Positions 39,342 through 51,174 of a DNA stretch of 64,000 nucleotides are shown in pieces. Position 1 is the first letter of the stretch, and every line of letters begins with the position of its first letter. Source of the stretch: Anopheles merus (Eukaryota; Arthropoda; Insecta; Diptera; Culicidae). Where the stretch lies: NCBI RefSeq assembly GCF_017562075.2, contig NC_054085.1, positions 32,861,039 to 32,925,038 of the forward strand. The letters run 5' to 3'. A program made the translations under genes and the position numbers. The notes beneath the pieces are model-generated. The model was not told the DNA's origin. It was given only the letters and a program-made list of their open reading frames with translations, and ran no database searches.

Positions 39342-42300
39342 TACAAAGCTTTTCAGGCCCAATTTCCAATGTCGACAGCATTTTCCACAGCTTAATGTTG
39401 CATCAAAATAAGTATTCTGTTCATCTGCGTGAACCTAGACTGAGTTTGACAGGCTTTTTGTGATTAAAAATTCCAAATTAAGGAATACAATTAGTCAATT
39501 GGGTAGAGAAAATTCAACCTAGTTGATGAACGTCTGTCAAAAGAAAGCTGGAAAATTGCAATTGATTTTTAACAGAATAGTTCAAAAGTGTAGCATGATA
39601 AATATATAATAAAAATAGACTATTTTTTCGGAACGAAAATCACCAAAAACTCCGTCATCAAAACTAATGTTCAATGATAATGCCCATACATGGAGATAAA
39701 ATAAGGATACATGAACCAGCTAAACAAACAAACAAATGAACTGAAAGTTATTTAAGTTTTAAACTAAAAAAAACTTTAAAATTAACCCACAAACCACACC
39801 GAGCCAATCAGACCGATGCAGTGGTCCCCCCACCATTACTCCCCCCCCCCTCCCTCCCAACCCGAAACGATTGGAAATAGATTCAGCTGGCAACGGCACC
39901 CAAACAAAACCCTAAAAACTATCCACCAAAAAACAGCGCGCACAAAAACAAAAGCCGTACGATGGACTGATTACATTAAAGTGTTGCTATTCCCTCTGCC
40001 CTGTGGCGCTGTTCAATTTGTTTTGTTTTGCTACGAATTGCTACGAATCGCTTTTTGTTCGAACGATGCATCGGATGCATTCGGCACAACAAGAACAACC
40101 ATACACAAGCGAAAGGAAATTGGAAATTTGTTGTTTTGTTTTTTTTTAGCAAAAGAAACCGCGCAAAAAGTACAATCTCATCCATAGCCCAATCGTCTGT
40201 TAGCGACTACCAACAGCGGGCTCGATGGTCGACCCAAGCCACGCAGACAAGCGCACACAAGAAAAGGTTAAGTTTTAATCTAAAACCAACTCCTCTCCTC
40301 ACCACACCACAGCAGCTCTAGCAGAATTGGGGTTTTTTTAGTATAAACAAAGGAAGAAATTGAGTTCTGCTCTGCTCCGCTCGTCTATTACTTCGTTTTC
40401 GTAAGGGGAATGAGCACTACTTTTAAAAAGGGATTTTCGTGCCAGCTAATTCAAGCGTCTTGCTCCCAACCTACACTACTGTGGATGAGCTTTGTGAGCG
40501 GCGTCCGAGACCGAGAAGCCCTTTTACCCGTCTCCCCTCTTTTTACCCACAAACAGTGTACGTTCTCGGCCCCGTGATTGATGACTGGGATGGCCATTTT
40601 CGCGTGGCGAAACGACGCAAAAGATATTAAATTAGTCTCGTTCGCAAGGGAAAGGGAAAGAAATTTATCTTATTATACTGCGCCCACTCGATTCTAATAA
40701 CCGAGGCGTTGGGGAAGAACAACCAAAAGAGCACTCGCTAGAGCACTGACGACAAGAAGATCCCTCTCGAGCACCAGCAGCGGCCTCCTTCCGAATTCGC
40801 AAAAAATGTATTGCCAATCTACCCTTCTCTTTACTGTCTCACAACGGCCCACAACTCTTTGCCGCGTCCGCCCAGAGAGAGAGAGGAGAGAGAGACCATT
40901 AACTTTTGCCACTTTTGGATTGTTTTTTTACTTTACTTGCCCCAAGACGGGGAGACGGGAGTCAGAATGAGCGCTGTAGCAAAGCGTTGAGAGATGCGAC
41001 AGAAGCGATAAGACTTCTGACCGAATGGCCACCTCAAAACCACCCTTATTTTGTCGCCCAAGTAATGGCGAAAGAGTTACAGAAATTCGGAAATTGTGGG
41101 CCTTTGGTTTTGGTTTGTTTTGTTTCTGTCTTGCCTTTGTTTTGTTGCAATTGGAGTTGGGGAGTTGGAGTTGCAGATAGGTCTAGGGAAAGGTCGTCGT
41201 CTACGCCACTTCACCGCCAAGAACAAGGGCGACACATCTTTGAACCCGGGACCGCCTCCCGGCCAAGCCACACCAACACCAGACACACGAGAAGAGACAG
41301 AAACGATTTCGAATGGCAGCACACCAATGGACCAAGGGATAGAAACGGAAATATATTTAACAAATTGCCAACAAATGGGTCCTGTTTTTGTGTGTGCCGC
41401 ACACTACCAAGGAGGCGCCCAGTTCCTTCACTTCACCTCGTCGGGAAGACGTCGCGTCGGTCGCCTCGGAGGGCGCATTGATTCGGGCGGGGACGGTATG
41501 ACCGGTGTGGCGTGGTCGTTAGGTTTTATTTGTCTAGAGGACACTGCTCCAACGGTTGGCGCAAGTTTCTTTTTTTTTTATTTTCCTCTTTCCTCCAAAG
41601 AAAGTGATGGCAAACTCTTTCGATTGCCACAAGGCCAGAGACACACCAACAAAACACGGAAGCTGGTTGTGGTTGAAAAACGAACAAATGAAAGAAAAGC
41701 TACACGCAAAACGGTCCTTCCTTCCTTGTTACTGTTCCCTCTGCCCATTTGCTCCACAGTCTTTTATGGCCATTGCATGCATAATTCGTATAATTTTGCA
41801 GTAAAGTCAATAAATTCAAATTCACCCATTGCAAACCTTGGGCTGCGCCTGCCCCACGCCGCACCAATACACAGAACATCGGAAAGAATCGGCATGTGTC
41901 GCGTAGTACGAAACAACAAGCAGCACAGGGCTGTTCGGACACAAGCGGAGACATAAACAAGCTTCCCCAGTACGAAGCGATCCCCGTTCGAGCTGCCGGA
42001 GACGGAGACCATTCCGACATGGGCGCGCACATTCTTCTTCGCTCATGAATGGGAAATATGAGTACTTTGGTTCGGCTGTAGCCAGTTTTTGTTTGATTTA
42101 CCCTTACATCAGCCCCTCCTTTTCTGACATTGCCTGTAATGGAGTCAATTATTGAAATTTTGCTCGATCGCTCGATGAAATGGGAAACTTCATAAAAAGG
42201 AAGTTGTGCTGTGGTGATGGTACATCGCAATACAAAATACAGTAACAGTAGCGAGCTTGTAAAGGTTTCTGAAAGTCGTAAAATTTATGCAGTGTGATAC

Positions 42301-45300
42301 CGAAACGGATAAACAATACTGGAATGGTTTCGCTTTACTTTCGAGAGCCGAATGTGCGTTCTTCCAACGAACGCACTTACTTATATATTCGCAATAATGC
42401 ATAAGAGCGGTGTTTTTCCTACCATAAAGTACTTTTTTATCATCAGAGAAGATGTAAACTTACTAACAATTATTATAGTGCAACATCCAGTAGGGAAGTT
42501 CCCATTGAAAACAAAATGTTGATTGTCAAATAATACACTTTTGTTACACCAATTGCATACTTTTGGGCGCAATTTTAAGATTTGCACATTACGTTTTCAT
42601 AGTCAAAAATATAGTCGATATAGGCGAGAGGCTCTATAATCTTTCTAAACAGTTACCGTGCAGCCACAAAGTTTGAATTATACAGCTGATGTTCAGTGTA
42701 AACCAATTACTTCAACATATTTAAGAGGCGAAAGAACTCCGTTACAGCCAAAGCCTTTATAAACTATTCAAACAACAACAACTTCAACATATCAAGCAAG
42801 CTTTTTTTTAATTTAAAATATACACTTTTTGTACGATTATCGAAGGAGGGTACTGTATTTCGTCTGTGAGTTTATCTCCTCCAACGTATTAGCGTTTTCC
42901 GTCAGACATTTTAGCTGTCAAATTGCCCAATTCGCTGTGTTTTCCCACTCTTTGTGGTCGTACGGTAAAGTGCAATACGTAAAATTCTTATATTAAAATT
43001 TTTTTAACTCAAAAACTACACCAAATAACAACTAACTTATCACTGTACAACCGCCTTTCAAACTTGCATGCATTCAGGCGCATTTACATCCACGAAAAAT
43101 GCCAAAAATGCGTTGTGTAAATTGCACTATATTAATATTAGGTTAATAATACGCTTATTCTTCTGAGCTCTTTAATAGTGCTCGCTGCATTTATGCGCTT
43201 CAAAATACTCATTAATCCACATTGAGCAATTGTGGTTCATCTTGCAAGTTATAAATGATCCCATAGATACATTCAATCCACCGTCCTCACTTGAATCGAG
43301 AAACAATTCTACCCGAACCGGTGAAAACCGTTCAAATAGTCTAGTAGTAGCAACCAGCAGAATCAATGTGGATGGTATGCGCATATCGTCCAATTGGAGA
43401 ACACGCTTTACATTCCTTTTCCTCGTCAATTGTTTCCGTGCGTAAGAGGGAAGGAGAGTATGATGATAGGCTTCACGCGAAAAAAGCCCTCCGTCCCAAA
43501 TCCCACAAACTACAAACTTGCAACAAAAGGATGGAGGAATAAAAATTGGTTCAGAAAAAAAAAACCTTCATTTATCGGATTTCCGTACCCAATAATGGGA
43601 AGCCAGCGAGATGGAACTGAACCTTTGAATTTCCACCATTCATACAATGTCAATGCACACACACACACAACTCACCGGACCCCATCCACAGCCGGGGTGT
43701 GGAATTTGAAATGTTATCATCGTTTTCCGTTCGCAAGTCGCAAAACGCCCATCGACAACGTGTGTGTGCCCGTTCGGTCCGCTTTGGTGGGACGAAAACA
43801 AGGGATATGCGGTTCGATTGCAGCATTGCAACGCCCAGCACTATTCACACGCAGCAGCAACAGCAGCAGCTCCAGGAAGGACAAGGGCCTTGGAAGCTTA
43901 TCGTTCTGACGGCACACGGTACTCCGTTCGTTCTAGGGGTGCTTAAATTCCATGCCCAACATATCCAACCATGCTCACTCCCAGAAGGTATTGATGAGTA
44001 GTGGTGAGTTGTGAGGAACCAGGATCAGCACGCAGGAGACGCATTGCCAATCAACAGCTCGTCAGAATGCAGCTGCTGCTGTTTGCTCGTGGCAAGTTTT
44101 TTTTTCGTTTTTAGAAGCCCCATAAAGCTTATATTTAATGTAAAAAAAATCTACCTAAATCAATAACATTAATAAACATTTCACTAACCAGTGGAACCAC
44201 CAGCCAAACGTTGCACTTTAGTTGAACTTTCAACTTTAGGAGCTTTTAATTACTATTGATTAGATTTGCATGCGAGGGATGGGAGGGCTCCCCTTTTGCA
44301 CACCAAATCTCCTGCACATCTCCCCCCAGACACTAAAAACAGATTCAACAAGTCAGAAGCTAAATGGTACGAGCTCGCACGAGGTGCACACACACACACA
44401 TATATAAAGCGCAAACCAGCCCTGTTCGGCACCAGTGCGCGCAAACGAAACGCGCGCCCTGGCTTATGCAAATGAGCAGGCAGTCCCCAGCCAACGTTTG
44501 CACTCATAATCGTTTATCACGAAATTACGGACCACCCAGCATATAACCACCCAGCTCGGGGGGGGGGGGGGTTATGGGGGTTTAGGGTGTCGGTAGCCGT
44601 CTAAACAAAACTTTTGCCATTGACTGTGATGAAAAGCGCACAACCGCAGCGGCACCCCACCGTTCGAACTAAGGGTGGGGAAAGTTTCGGTAATGAGGGG
44701 GAGGGGGAGGGAACGGTGGCGTGGCAAAAACGTTTCAATGTTTTTGGGACCAGCCACCCTCAGGCCTCTCGCTTCTTCCCCCCTTCGAAAGACAGTATCT
44801 AGACCAGACGCGATGCCATGTCTCGGGCCTGACTCTGTATGACATGGAGGTGACATCGAAGAGGACTGGATCACACACACACGGAGTTTTCGATAAACAT
44901 GCAAATGGTGTCGACGATATGATGGCACCCAACAAACGACACCAAAGCTCTGGGGGGGATGGGGGATGGGAGAGAGTTTCAAAACTTTCACCTAGGATGA
45001 CTCGTTTTTTGTTGTTGTTTCGCTGTAGTACTCCAACTATCATGTCCCTGTCGCATGTCCTCCCATATTCTCACTTCATCCAATTCCACACCCAACAATG
45101 GATTTTGTGTTGTGTCCCTTCCCGTCCCATCTAGCTAGTCAGTGTCCTCTAGAGATATACCAACACATACATACATATAACGCTGGCAGGGACAGGAAGG
45201 CAACACACTTTGTTGCCGCGCGGAGGAGCTGTTTCACTATTTCCAACCTTTACACTAGACATAGCGAAGCATTTATCATCAGGTTCACACTCTTCTCCCT

Positions 45301-47734
45301 GCAAAGGGCCACACCCAGCCACAACTACGTGGAGCTACGCAGAGGACGCGGACGACATGATACACGTCATAAATGAATGTAATTAAAATTTACTGAATTA
45401 AAACACTGCACAAACTCCCTCCACATCTCGAGCCACGAGTGACAGCGAGAGCTCTCTTGCGGGACGAGCGGAGAAAAAGGAGGGCGGCTAGTTGTCTCTA
45501 CCGGCCTCAGAGTAGTAGCAGTATGGCGAAGGTATCACAGCGAGCGATATTAAAGTCATTTTTTTTTTTTGCAAAACACACACCCAACTCCATCCTGTTT
45601 GAACGTCCAACTGGAGTTGGACCCCGAACGCGCAAAGGGGTGTTGATTGCTGGACGCTATTTGTAGACATCACATGGCCTGGGCCTGTGTGCGGACCAAT
45701 TGCACGACACCCGGCAATAGGGGAGGGGGGGATTAGATGAAGCTCTGTGAGGTTTTATCTAATTTGGTGCCATTTCGTACTGTGCCGAGTTGTCCCGCGT
45801 GATGCGATTTGCAAACTTCTGCTCACTACAGACAGACTTAGCAGCGAGCTTGGGATTGGGTCCACCGGAACCGGGATCCAATTGGTAGAGGAAATGAAAA
45901 CCTGCTTCGCTGTCTGGCTGGCAGTGCTGCAGAGTGCCCCGAAACGGACTTATTAATTGCATTTGCACCGGTGCGTTGGGGGGTGGGAGTGGCCACACCA
46001 TATGTCAACTTGCTGGGGATGCAAATCAAGACCCGAGCGAGCATTCTGGTTGGAGGAGCATTCAGGAAGTGAGCACTGAGGATTGAGTTGGCGCTTTCGG
46101 TACATTTAACGTCTCAATGCACACCTGGGACTTGGGTGTAAAGCCTGATAACTCTTTAAAGGACATATTTTATAATAATTCCAAAAAAAAAACTCACTTT
46201 GGTTCACTTAACTTCCTTCAAGTTTAAATTTAAACCCCCCAAAAAAAATGCCCTGTTACCTTGTCAACACGATTTGTACAAATTTACGCTCCTTCCTCCA
46301 GGGACTACCCGTGTGCTACCAGAAATGAGCATTATAACGTTGTTAATTTTCAATTAAAAAACCATCCTCCATGCGTGCACCGGTTGTGAGCCATTTTTTG
46401 GAGGTTCTCCAACTCACAGACACAAAAAAGAGACGATTTATCTACCGGCCGTCCCGAAAGGTATGACCCGGGCCCACGGGCTGTCACCACCAACGCATTG
46501 CCAGTGCCGTTTCATCAGCGCAATGTGTAAAGAGTGAATGGCCTCGCGAGGATACTCGCGCGTTGCGAGGATACTCTTTGCCTTTCTTTCAACGCCTGCT
46601 TTGCTCTCTCTCTCTCTGTTTGTACCCTGCTACAACATTCCTCGGGTTCACCGTTCAAAATGGGGGGCCGCTGAAATGGAAAGAGCGCAACAACAACACA
46701 GCAAAAAAAAGTGACCAAGCGGAAATTAGGAACGCTTGATGAAAGTTTAACGTCAAGGAAAATTACGCTCAAGCGCGTCCGCGTGCATCATCGTGCACGA
46801 ACAGCCGACTCGCTCGAACCCATCCATCATGCGAGGATTTGTACGGCATGTACCACCGCCTTCTCACACTCACCTCTCGCACACACACACACACTGCCTT
46901 TTGCTGCTTCCGGTACAGCAGCACCCCCGGTTTTTGCAACCGCCCTACTTTCCCATCCTCATCAGCCTGAAATGATGGACGGGGACGGTTTTCCATACAG
47001 TACCACCGCGCCACACTACTCACACTTACACTACACACTACACCAAAGACAGTGGAAAAAACGGAGGTATTTTCGCCAAAGTCGCAGTTCTGTCGGAGCG
47101 CAGTCTTTGCTCTCCTTTGCTCCTTCTCACCGCCTACTACGAGTGTTGAAACGCGTGTCACACTGGGTACATCTTCCCGCGCGGCTGGTTGATTTCATAT
47201 TTTTATCTACACCGCGAAGTAGGCGACGGATGCACGCCTCTCAACTCAGCTGTGACTTGCAGGAAGTCAATTTTTGACGTCCACACCGACATGAAAAGTT
47301 GCACCATGGAAGGAAGCAAAACAAAAAGGCGAAGGAAATAAAAGTTCATTTATAATTTCATTAACTGGCTGTTTGGCGTTCTCCCTTACAGGGGTTAGTG
47401 GTGTGCTGGTATGTATAGCCTGGTAAAATATAGTTCGCTGTTCTCTTTGCGGTAGTGAAGAATTTTGTAAAGCAGCGAACTTCGGATAACGTTTCTGAAG
47501 GGAGTTGCATGATAGATGGCGCTACGGGACGCTCTGTGGGAGCTGCTACTATGTTTTGGTCCTTCGAGCCGGATCTACCACAGCTCTAAACGTTCCGTTT
47601 TCTTCTTTTGAGCGATGTTTCTTTTTCTGTTTTTAATAGCTCTGTGTGATCAATATTAGTTTAAATAATTATATTAAATTAATAACACCTCCACTAATGC
47701 ACCGCCCTTACGCTCTCTTTTCTTTGCTACACAG

Positions 47735-49616
47735 TTTGGTGAATCAAACGATGTCCGATTTGGATGCGGGACAGGTCCGGCGGATACTGCACGAGGCGCT
47801 CGGGCTTTGGGCACAGCACGCGAACATAAACTTCCGCGAGGTGTACAGCACGGACGCCGACATACAGGTCATGTTTGCGCGCAAATTCCACGGCGACGGC
47901 TATAACTTTGACGGCCCCGGTAAGATTCTCGCTCACGCCTTCTATCCCGGCACGGGCATTGGAGGGGACGCTCACTTCGATGCGGACGAGAAGTGGCTGC
48001 TAAATGAACCGCTCGATGCAGAAGGTAAGCTGGCCATTAAACGGGTCTGTTTTGAGTGTTTCTATGTGCAACTAAATCCTCTGCCTTCTTTTCCTATCCA
48101 ATCAGGCACACGGCTTTTCGATGTGGCGGTACACGAGTTCGGCCACTCGCTGGGGCTTGGTCACTCGTCGCAGCAGGATGCCATCATGTTCCCGTGGCAC
48201 CACATCTCGTACCGCGGCAAGGACACAATCCCGGAGGACGATCGGCTCGGCATCCAATCGATCTATGGACCGCGCAAGAAGATCTACGGCAAAAACCCGG
48301 AACGTCATACGCCGAGCACAACGACCACGACCACCACCACGACACCGGCGCCACCGCCAAGGCCAACGACACGGCCCTACTATCCCGTCAAGAACACGAC
48401 GGGCCACCCATGGGAAGGACTGTATCCGCACGGTCGTCCTTACACTACGCGAAGGACTACCACCACTACCACCACCGAGCGAAGTCACCATCGAGGAGAT
48501 GAGGAAACCCGACATCGAACGCAACATCCTGCAACGACGGAAACGACCACCGTACGGCATCGGCCCCATCACAGACCTCATCATCGAACAACCACGACGA
48601 CAGCGATGACAACGACCACCACAACCACAACACGCCGACCTTACCGTCATCGGACGACGATCCACCCGAACCCATGCAACACCAGCTTCGACGCGATCAC
48701 GCTGATCCGCAACGAGCTGTTCATCTTCAAGGATCGCTGGCTGTGGCGCATGAACGAGAACGATCTGCACCGGCCGACCCCGTTCGAGATCCATCGCATG
48801 TTCTTCGGGCTGCCGGCGGACTTCGAGCGCATCGACACGGTGTACGAGAACAAGCATCAGAAGATCATCTTCTTCATTGGTAAGCAGTGGCGGCGTTGTT
48901 CTATCAAGCTGTCACGATTATAGATATTAACGCCGATCTATGCTCTTCTCGGTCTCGATTTTAGGCAAGCAATACTACGTGTTCAACTCACAGTACCTCG
49001 AGCCGGGGTACCCGAGACCACTGACCGATCTCGGGCTGCCAGACAGCATCGAGCGGATCGATGCGGCACTGGTGTGGAGTCACAACAATCGCACCTACCT
49101 GTACAGTGGTCGACTCTACTGGAAGTGAGTTCAACTCCCTCATTCGCCCCAAGAGGGTTCCATAGACCCAGTTTCTAAATGTCCCATCTTTCACCGCACG
49201 TTTTCAGATTCGACGAAGACACGAACCGCGTCGAGCTCGACTACCCTCGCGACATGTCCATGTGGAGGGGCATCGGGTACAACATCGACTCCGCGTTCCA
49301 GTACCGCGACGGCAAGACGTACTTCTTCAAGGGCCGTGGCTACTGGCGGTTCAACGATATGAACATGAGCATTGCGCACGAGTACCAGAAGTCGTCCGCC
49401 CGGCGATGGATGAAGTGCCACGAGCGGCTGCTGCTGAACGATCTGGACGAGGATATCGATGTACCGCCGACCGTCGTCCATACGGCCGGTGTTGGCACCA
49501 GCCGGGGTACGAGCCTTGGACGAAGCGATGGCTATGCGCCCGATACGATACTGCTGTTAGTGTCCTGCTGCCTGGTAGCGGTGGTTTTGTCCCACTTTTC
49601 CAAACATTACGCTTAG
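47735..49616 (+). CDS. Mmp2: Matrix metalloproteinase, Mmp2-like (partial; 3' four exons)
   Basis: Spliced exons are 47735-48024, 48106-48879, 48965-49124 and 49208-49616 (stop TAG), giving 543 residues. All three introns (81, 85 and 83 bp) are GT-AG. The first visible residues continue an upstream exon, so signal peptide, prodomain and cysteine switch are absent from the window. Residues 1-150 form the catalytic domain: the structural zinc ligands H52, D54, H67 and H80 lie in HGDGYNFDG...GGDAHFD. The catalytic helix HEFGHSLGLGH (H106, E107, H110, H116) is followed by the Met-turn AIMFPW. A hinge of over 100 residues is packed with Thr runs, His and Arg. A four-bladed hemopexin domain then runs from NPC to WMKC, the two cysteines that close the propeller. 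The tail ends in a hydrophobic stretch, TILLLVSCCLVAVVLSHF, fitting a GPI-attachment signal as in Drosophila Mmp2. It cleaves extracellular matrix at the cell surface. It could instead be another membrane-type insect MMP, but the gene order next to Uba1 favours Mmp2. Confidence 0.9.
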
Positions 49617-50020
49617 AGCAGTGATTAGGGGTGTGCGATGAGAGTGGAGATGAAATGATGAGGTTTTTTTGTTTTTTTTTTTTGGGTGCATTCCCATTCA
49701 GACGGTTTGTTTCAGAGGTGCCACACTTTCTTGACTATTGTATGGCAAGTGATACTTTTGGCGCGTGCTGGTGATAAAGCTTTAATCAACTGTATATGAC
49801 AGGTAAAAGGGGAGAGTCTGGTGATACAGTCGACAACGTCAGTGCGACTTAATAACATGCCCGTCATGGTTTCAAACCCGTCGTATGGACCCCCCGTAGC
49901 CAAGGACTGACTATCCTATCCGACTGCCTGCTACACTAAATAATTCTCGATTTCGGAATATTCTGTATTTTCCGCCATGACCCCGTAGCGTTAGGTCATT
50001 AGGTCAGCATGCCCAATAAA
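49617..50020 (+). terminator. Mmp2-like 3' UTR with candidate poly(A) signal
   Basis: AATAAA at 50015-50020 (GCCCAATAAAAGTCC) is the first canonical signal after the stop, about 400 nt downstream. The presumed UTR includes a T-rich run at 49665-49683 and a degenerate SINE relic. A second AATAAA-like site near 50130 lies inside a MITE. The exact cleavage site cannot be seen. Confidence 0.45.
49812..49920 (+). mobile_element. Degenerate tRNA-derived SINE relic (SINE200-like)
   Basis: The string GTGATACAGTCGACAACGTC...AACATGCCCGTCATGGTTTC...GGACTGACTATCC matches, with many substitutions, the better preserved SINE copies at 61645-61851 and 61874-62088. The B-box-like segment is GGTTTCAAACCC. The 3' half with the GAA tail is missing. 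It lies in the presumed 3' UTR of the MMP gene. Confidence 0.7.
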
Positions 50021-50099
50021 AGTCCTGGCACCTCTGGAACCTATATTGGTACTGTTCAGCTTAGCAATAATTCCCTCAAAACCCCAGAACGAGAGTATA

Positions 50100-50197
50100 A
50101 GGGATCATCGATTAAGTACGTAATGTCAATAAAAAGTTTTTTATCCTTATTCTCCCTCCGCCCTTTAAGAGCATTACGTAATTGATGGATGCACCCT
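50100..50197. mobile_element. 98-bp palindromic MITE, TA-flanked
   Basis: The left end AGGGATCATCGATTAAGTAC and the inverted right end AGGGTGCATCCATCAATTAC form imperfect terminal repeats of about 26 bp, both leading into GTAATG. TA borders the element on each side (50098-50099 and 50198-50199). The short interior is T-rich. It has no coding capacity. Confidence 0.65.
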
Positions 50198-50361
50198 TAC
50201 TTAATGTCCCCAAGCGTTTAGGAGAAGAATACCCAGATGCGCTCTCAATGCTTGGCAAATAGCTCTCTTCTCACATCTTTCATCTCTCCTGTGATCGGTT
50301 TCATGCTAGAGGGCTGAGGCTGAGGGCAAAGGATTTGTGAAATTATAGGAAAAAGACAATA

Positions 50362-50555
50362 CAGTGGAGCGCCGTTTATTCTGGGTCATTGGGACTCGAC
50401 CTCTCCCAGATACTCGAATTGTGTATTTTATAACAAATTCATGAAGTTTTTTTTATAAACTTCATGTTTTTTTTCCAATGAGAACATTTTAAATTTGACA
50501 TGATTTTTAGCATTTTTGTAATAAAAACTAAGCTCTGATAGACGGTGTCCCATTG
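50362..50555. mobile_element. TA-flanked AT-rich MITE
   Basis: The ends CAGTGGAGCGCCGTTTATTC and (inverted) CAATGGGACACCGTCTATCA match at roughly three quarters of positions. TA lies on both sides (50360-50361 and 50556-50557). The 194-bp interior is AT-rich, with an internal TGAAGTTTTTT...AAACTTCA hairpin. It fits an old Tc1/mariner-type non-autonomous element. Confidence 0.6.
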
Positions 50556-51130
50556 TACAATCATTCAGCAAGACTATGTTGTTCTCTGCACATGATACTC
50601 ATTCATTAGGATGAATGCACTACTGCCAATCGGGCGTTGCATAGAACGTTAAATTTCAGTTCGGCGCCCAAAAAACCCCCCAAAACCCAACGTTTCATGT
50701 GCACTTTCACACCGCCTCTAATCACTGCTTTAAGTGGTATGCGTATAACCACCGGCCACCGCACACGGGGCTTTTCCATCTGACTTTTCTTAAGGTTAGC
50801 GAAATCAATCTCCCGCAATCGCCGTCAGCGGCGCAGGATCTTCTGGTGCTTTTTTGCTATATTTAGTCTCGTTCTGTACGGTAGAACATAAACGTGATCG
50901 TCTGTAGGATAATAAATGTAAGCTAGGCGCGGTTACGAATGCCGTACGAAAACCTACACATACACAACATAAGCGCAAAAGAAAACCATAAAGATGGCGA
51001 ATGCTTGTGCTTGTCGATGTGAAGTGGACAGCAAGTCTGCACAAGAAATAAATCAATCGTGAAATCTAATCGGAAACTGTTATTTGGAAAAAAAGATTTA
51101 AAGTACAAGAACATATTGAGAAATGAGTAG

Positions 51131-51136
51131 TTTATT
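51131..51136 (-). terminator. Candidate poly(A) signal of the SINA-like gene
   Basis: TTTATT on the + strand reads AATAAA on the minus strand, 39 nt beyond the TAA stop at 51175-51177. This implies a very short 3' UTR for the fully spliced form. Confidence 0.5.
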
Positions 51137-51174
51137 AGTGTGGAAAACGGATACTTCGACCACAGCTGGAGCGG

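Larger units (their letters stand above)
2..47734 (+). other. Mmp2: Probable giant intron of the Mmp2-like gene
   Basis: Base 1 is followed by GTAAGAATG, a good 5' splice donor. The next certain + strand exon border is the acceptor ending at 47734 (pyrimidine-rich CTCTCTTTTCTTTGCTACACAG). The stretch between is rich in stops, homopolymers and CA/CT microsatellites. I found no MMP prodomain cysteine-switch (PRCGxPD-like) peptide in any frame and no other recognisable protein. Long introns holding recursive splice sites and a miRNA are known in insects. Sub-blocks with nothing assignable beyond simple repeats are 3-10 kb, 11-16 kb, 18.6-24.3 kb, 27.4-29.3 kb, 30-32 kb, 35-39 kb and 39.4-47.7 kb. 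That base 1 is the true preceding exon end is inference: an alternative first exon or an unrelated non-coding transcript could lie inside. Confidence 0.5.

Noticed and set aside
41096..41956. 286-codon open frame with a signal-peptide-like start (+ strand)
   Set aside because: No recognisable domain, low-complexity segments (runs of F, T and basic residues), no codon pattern resembling the true exons, and located in the proposed intron. Chance stop-free stretch is more likely; transcript evidence could overturn this.
48102..48857. 251-codon open frame on the minus strand over the MMP exon
   Set aside because: Antisense shadow of the Thr/Pro-rich hinge and hemopexin coding sequence; the sense strand has conserved domains and splice sites.
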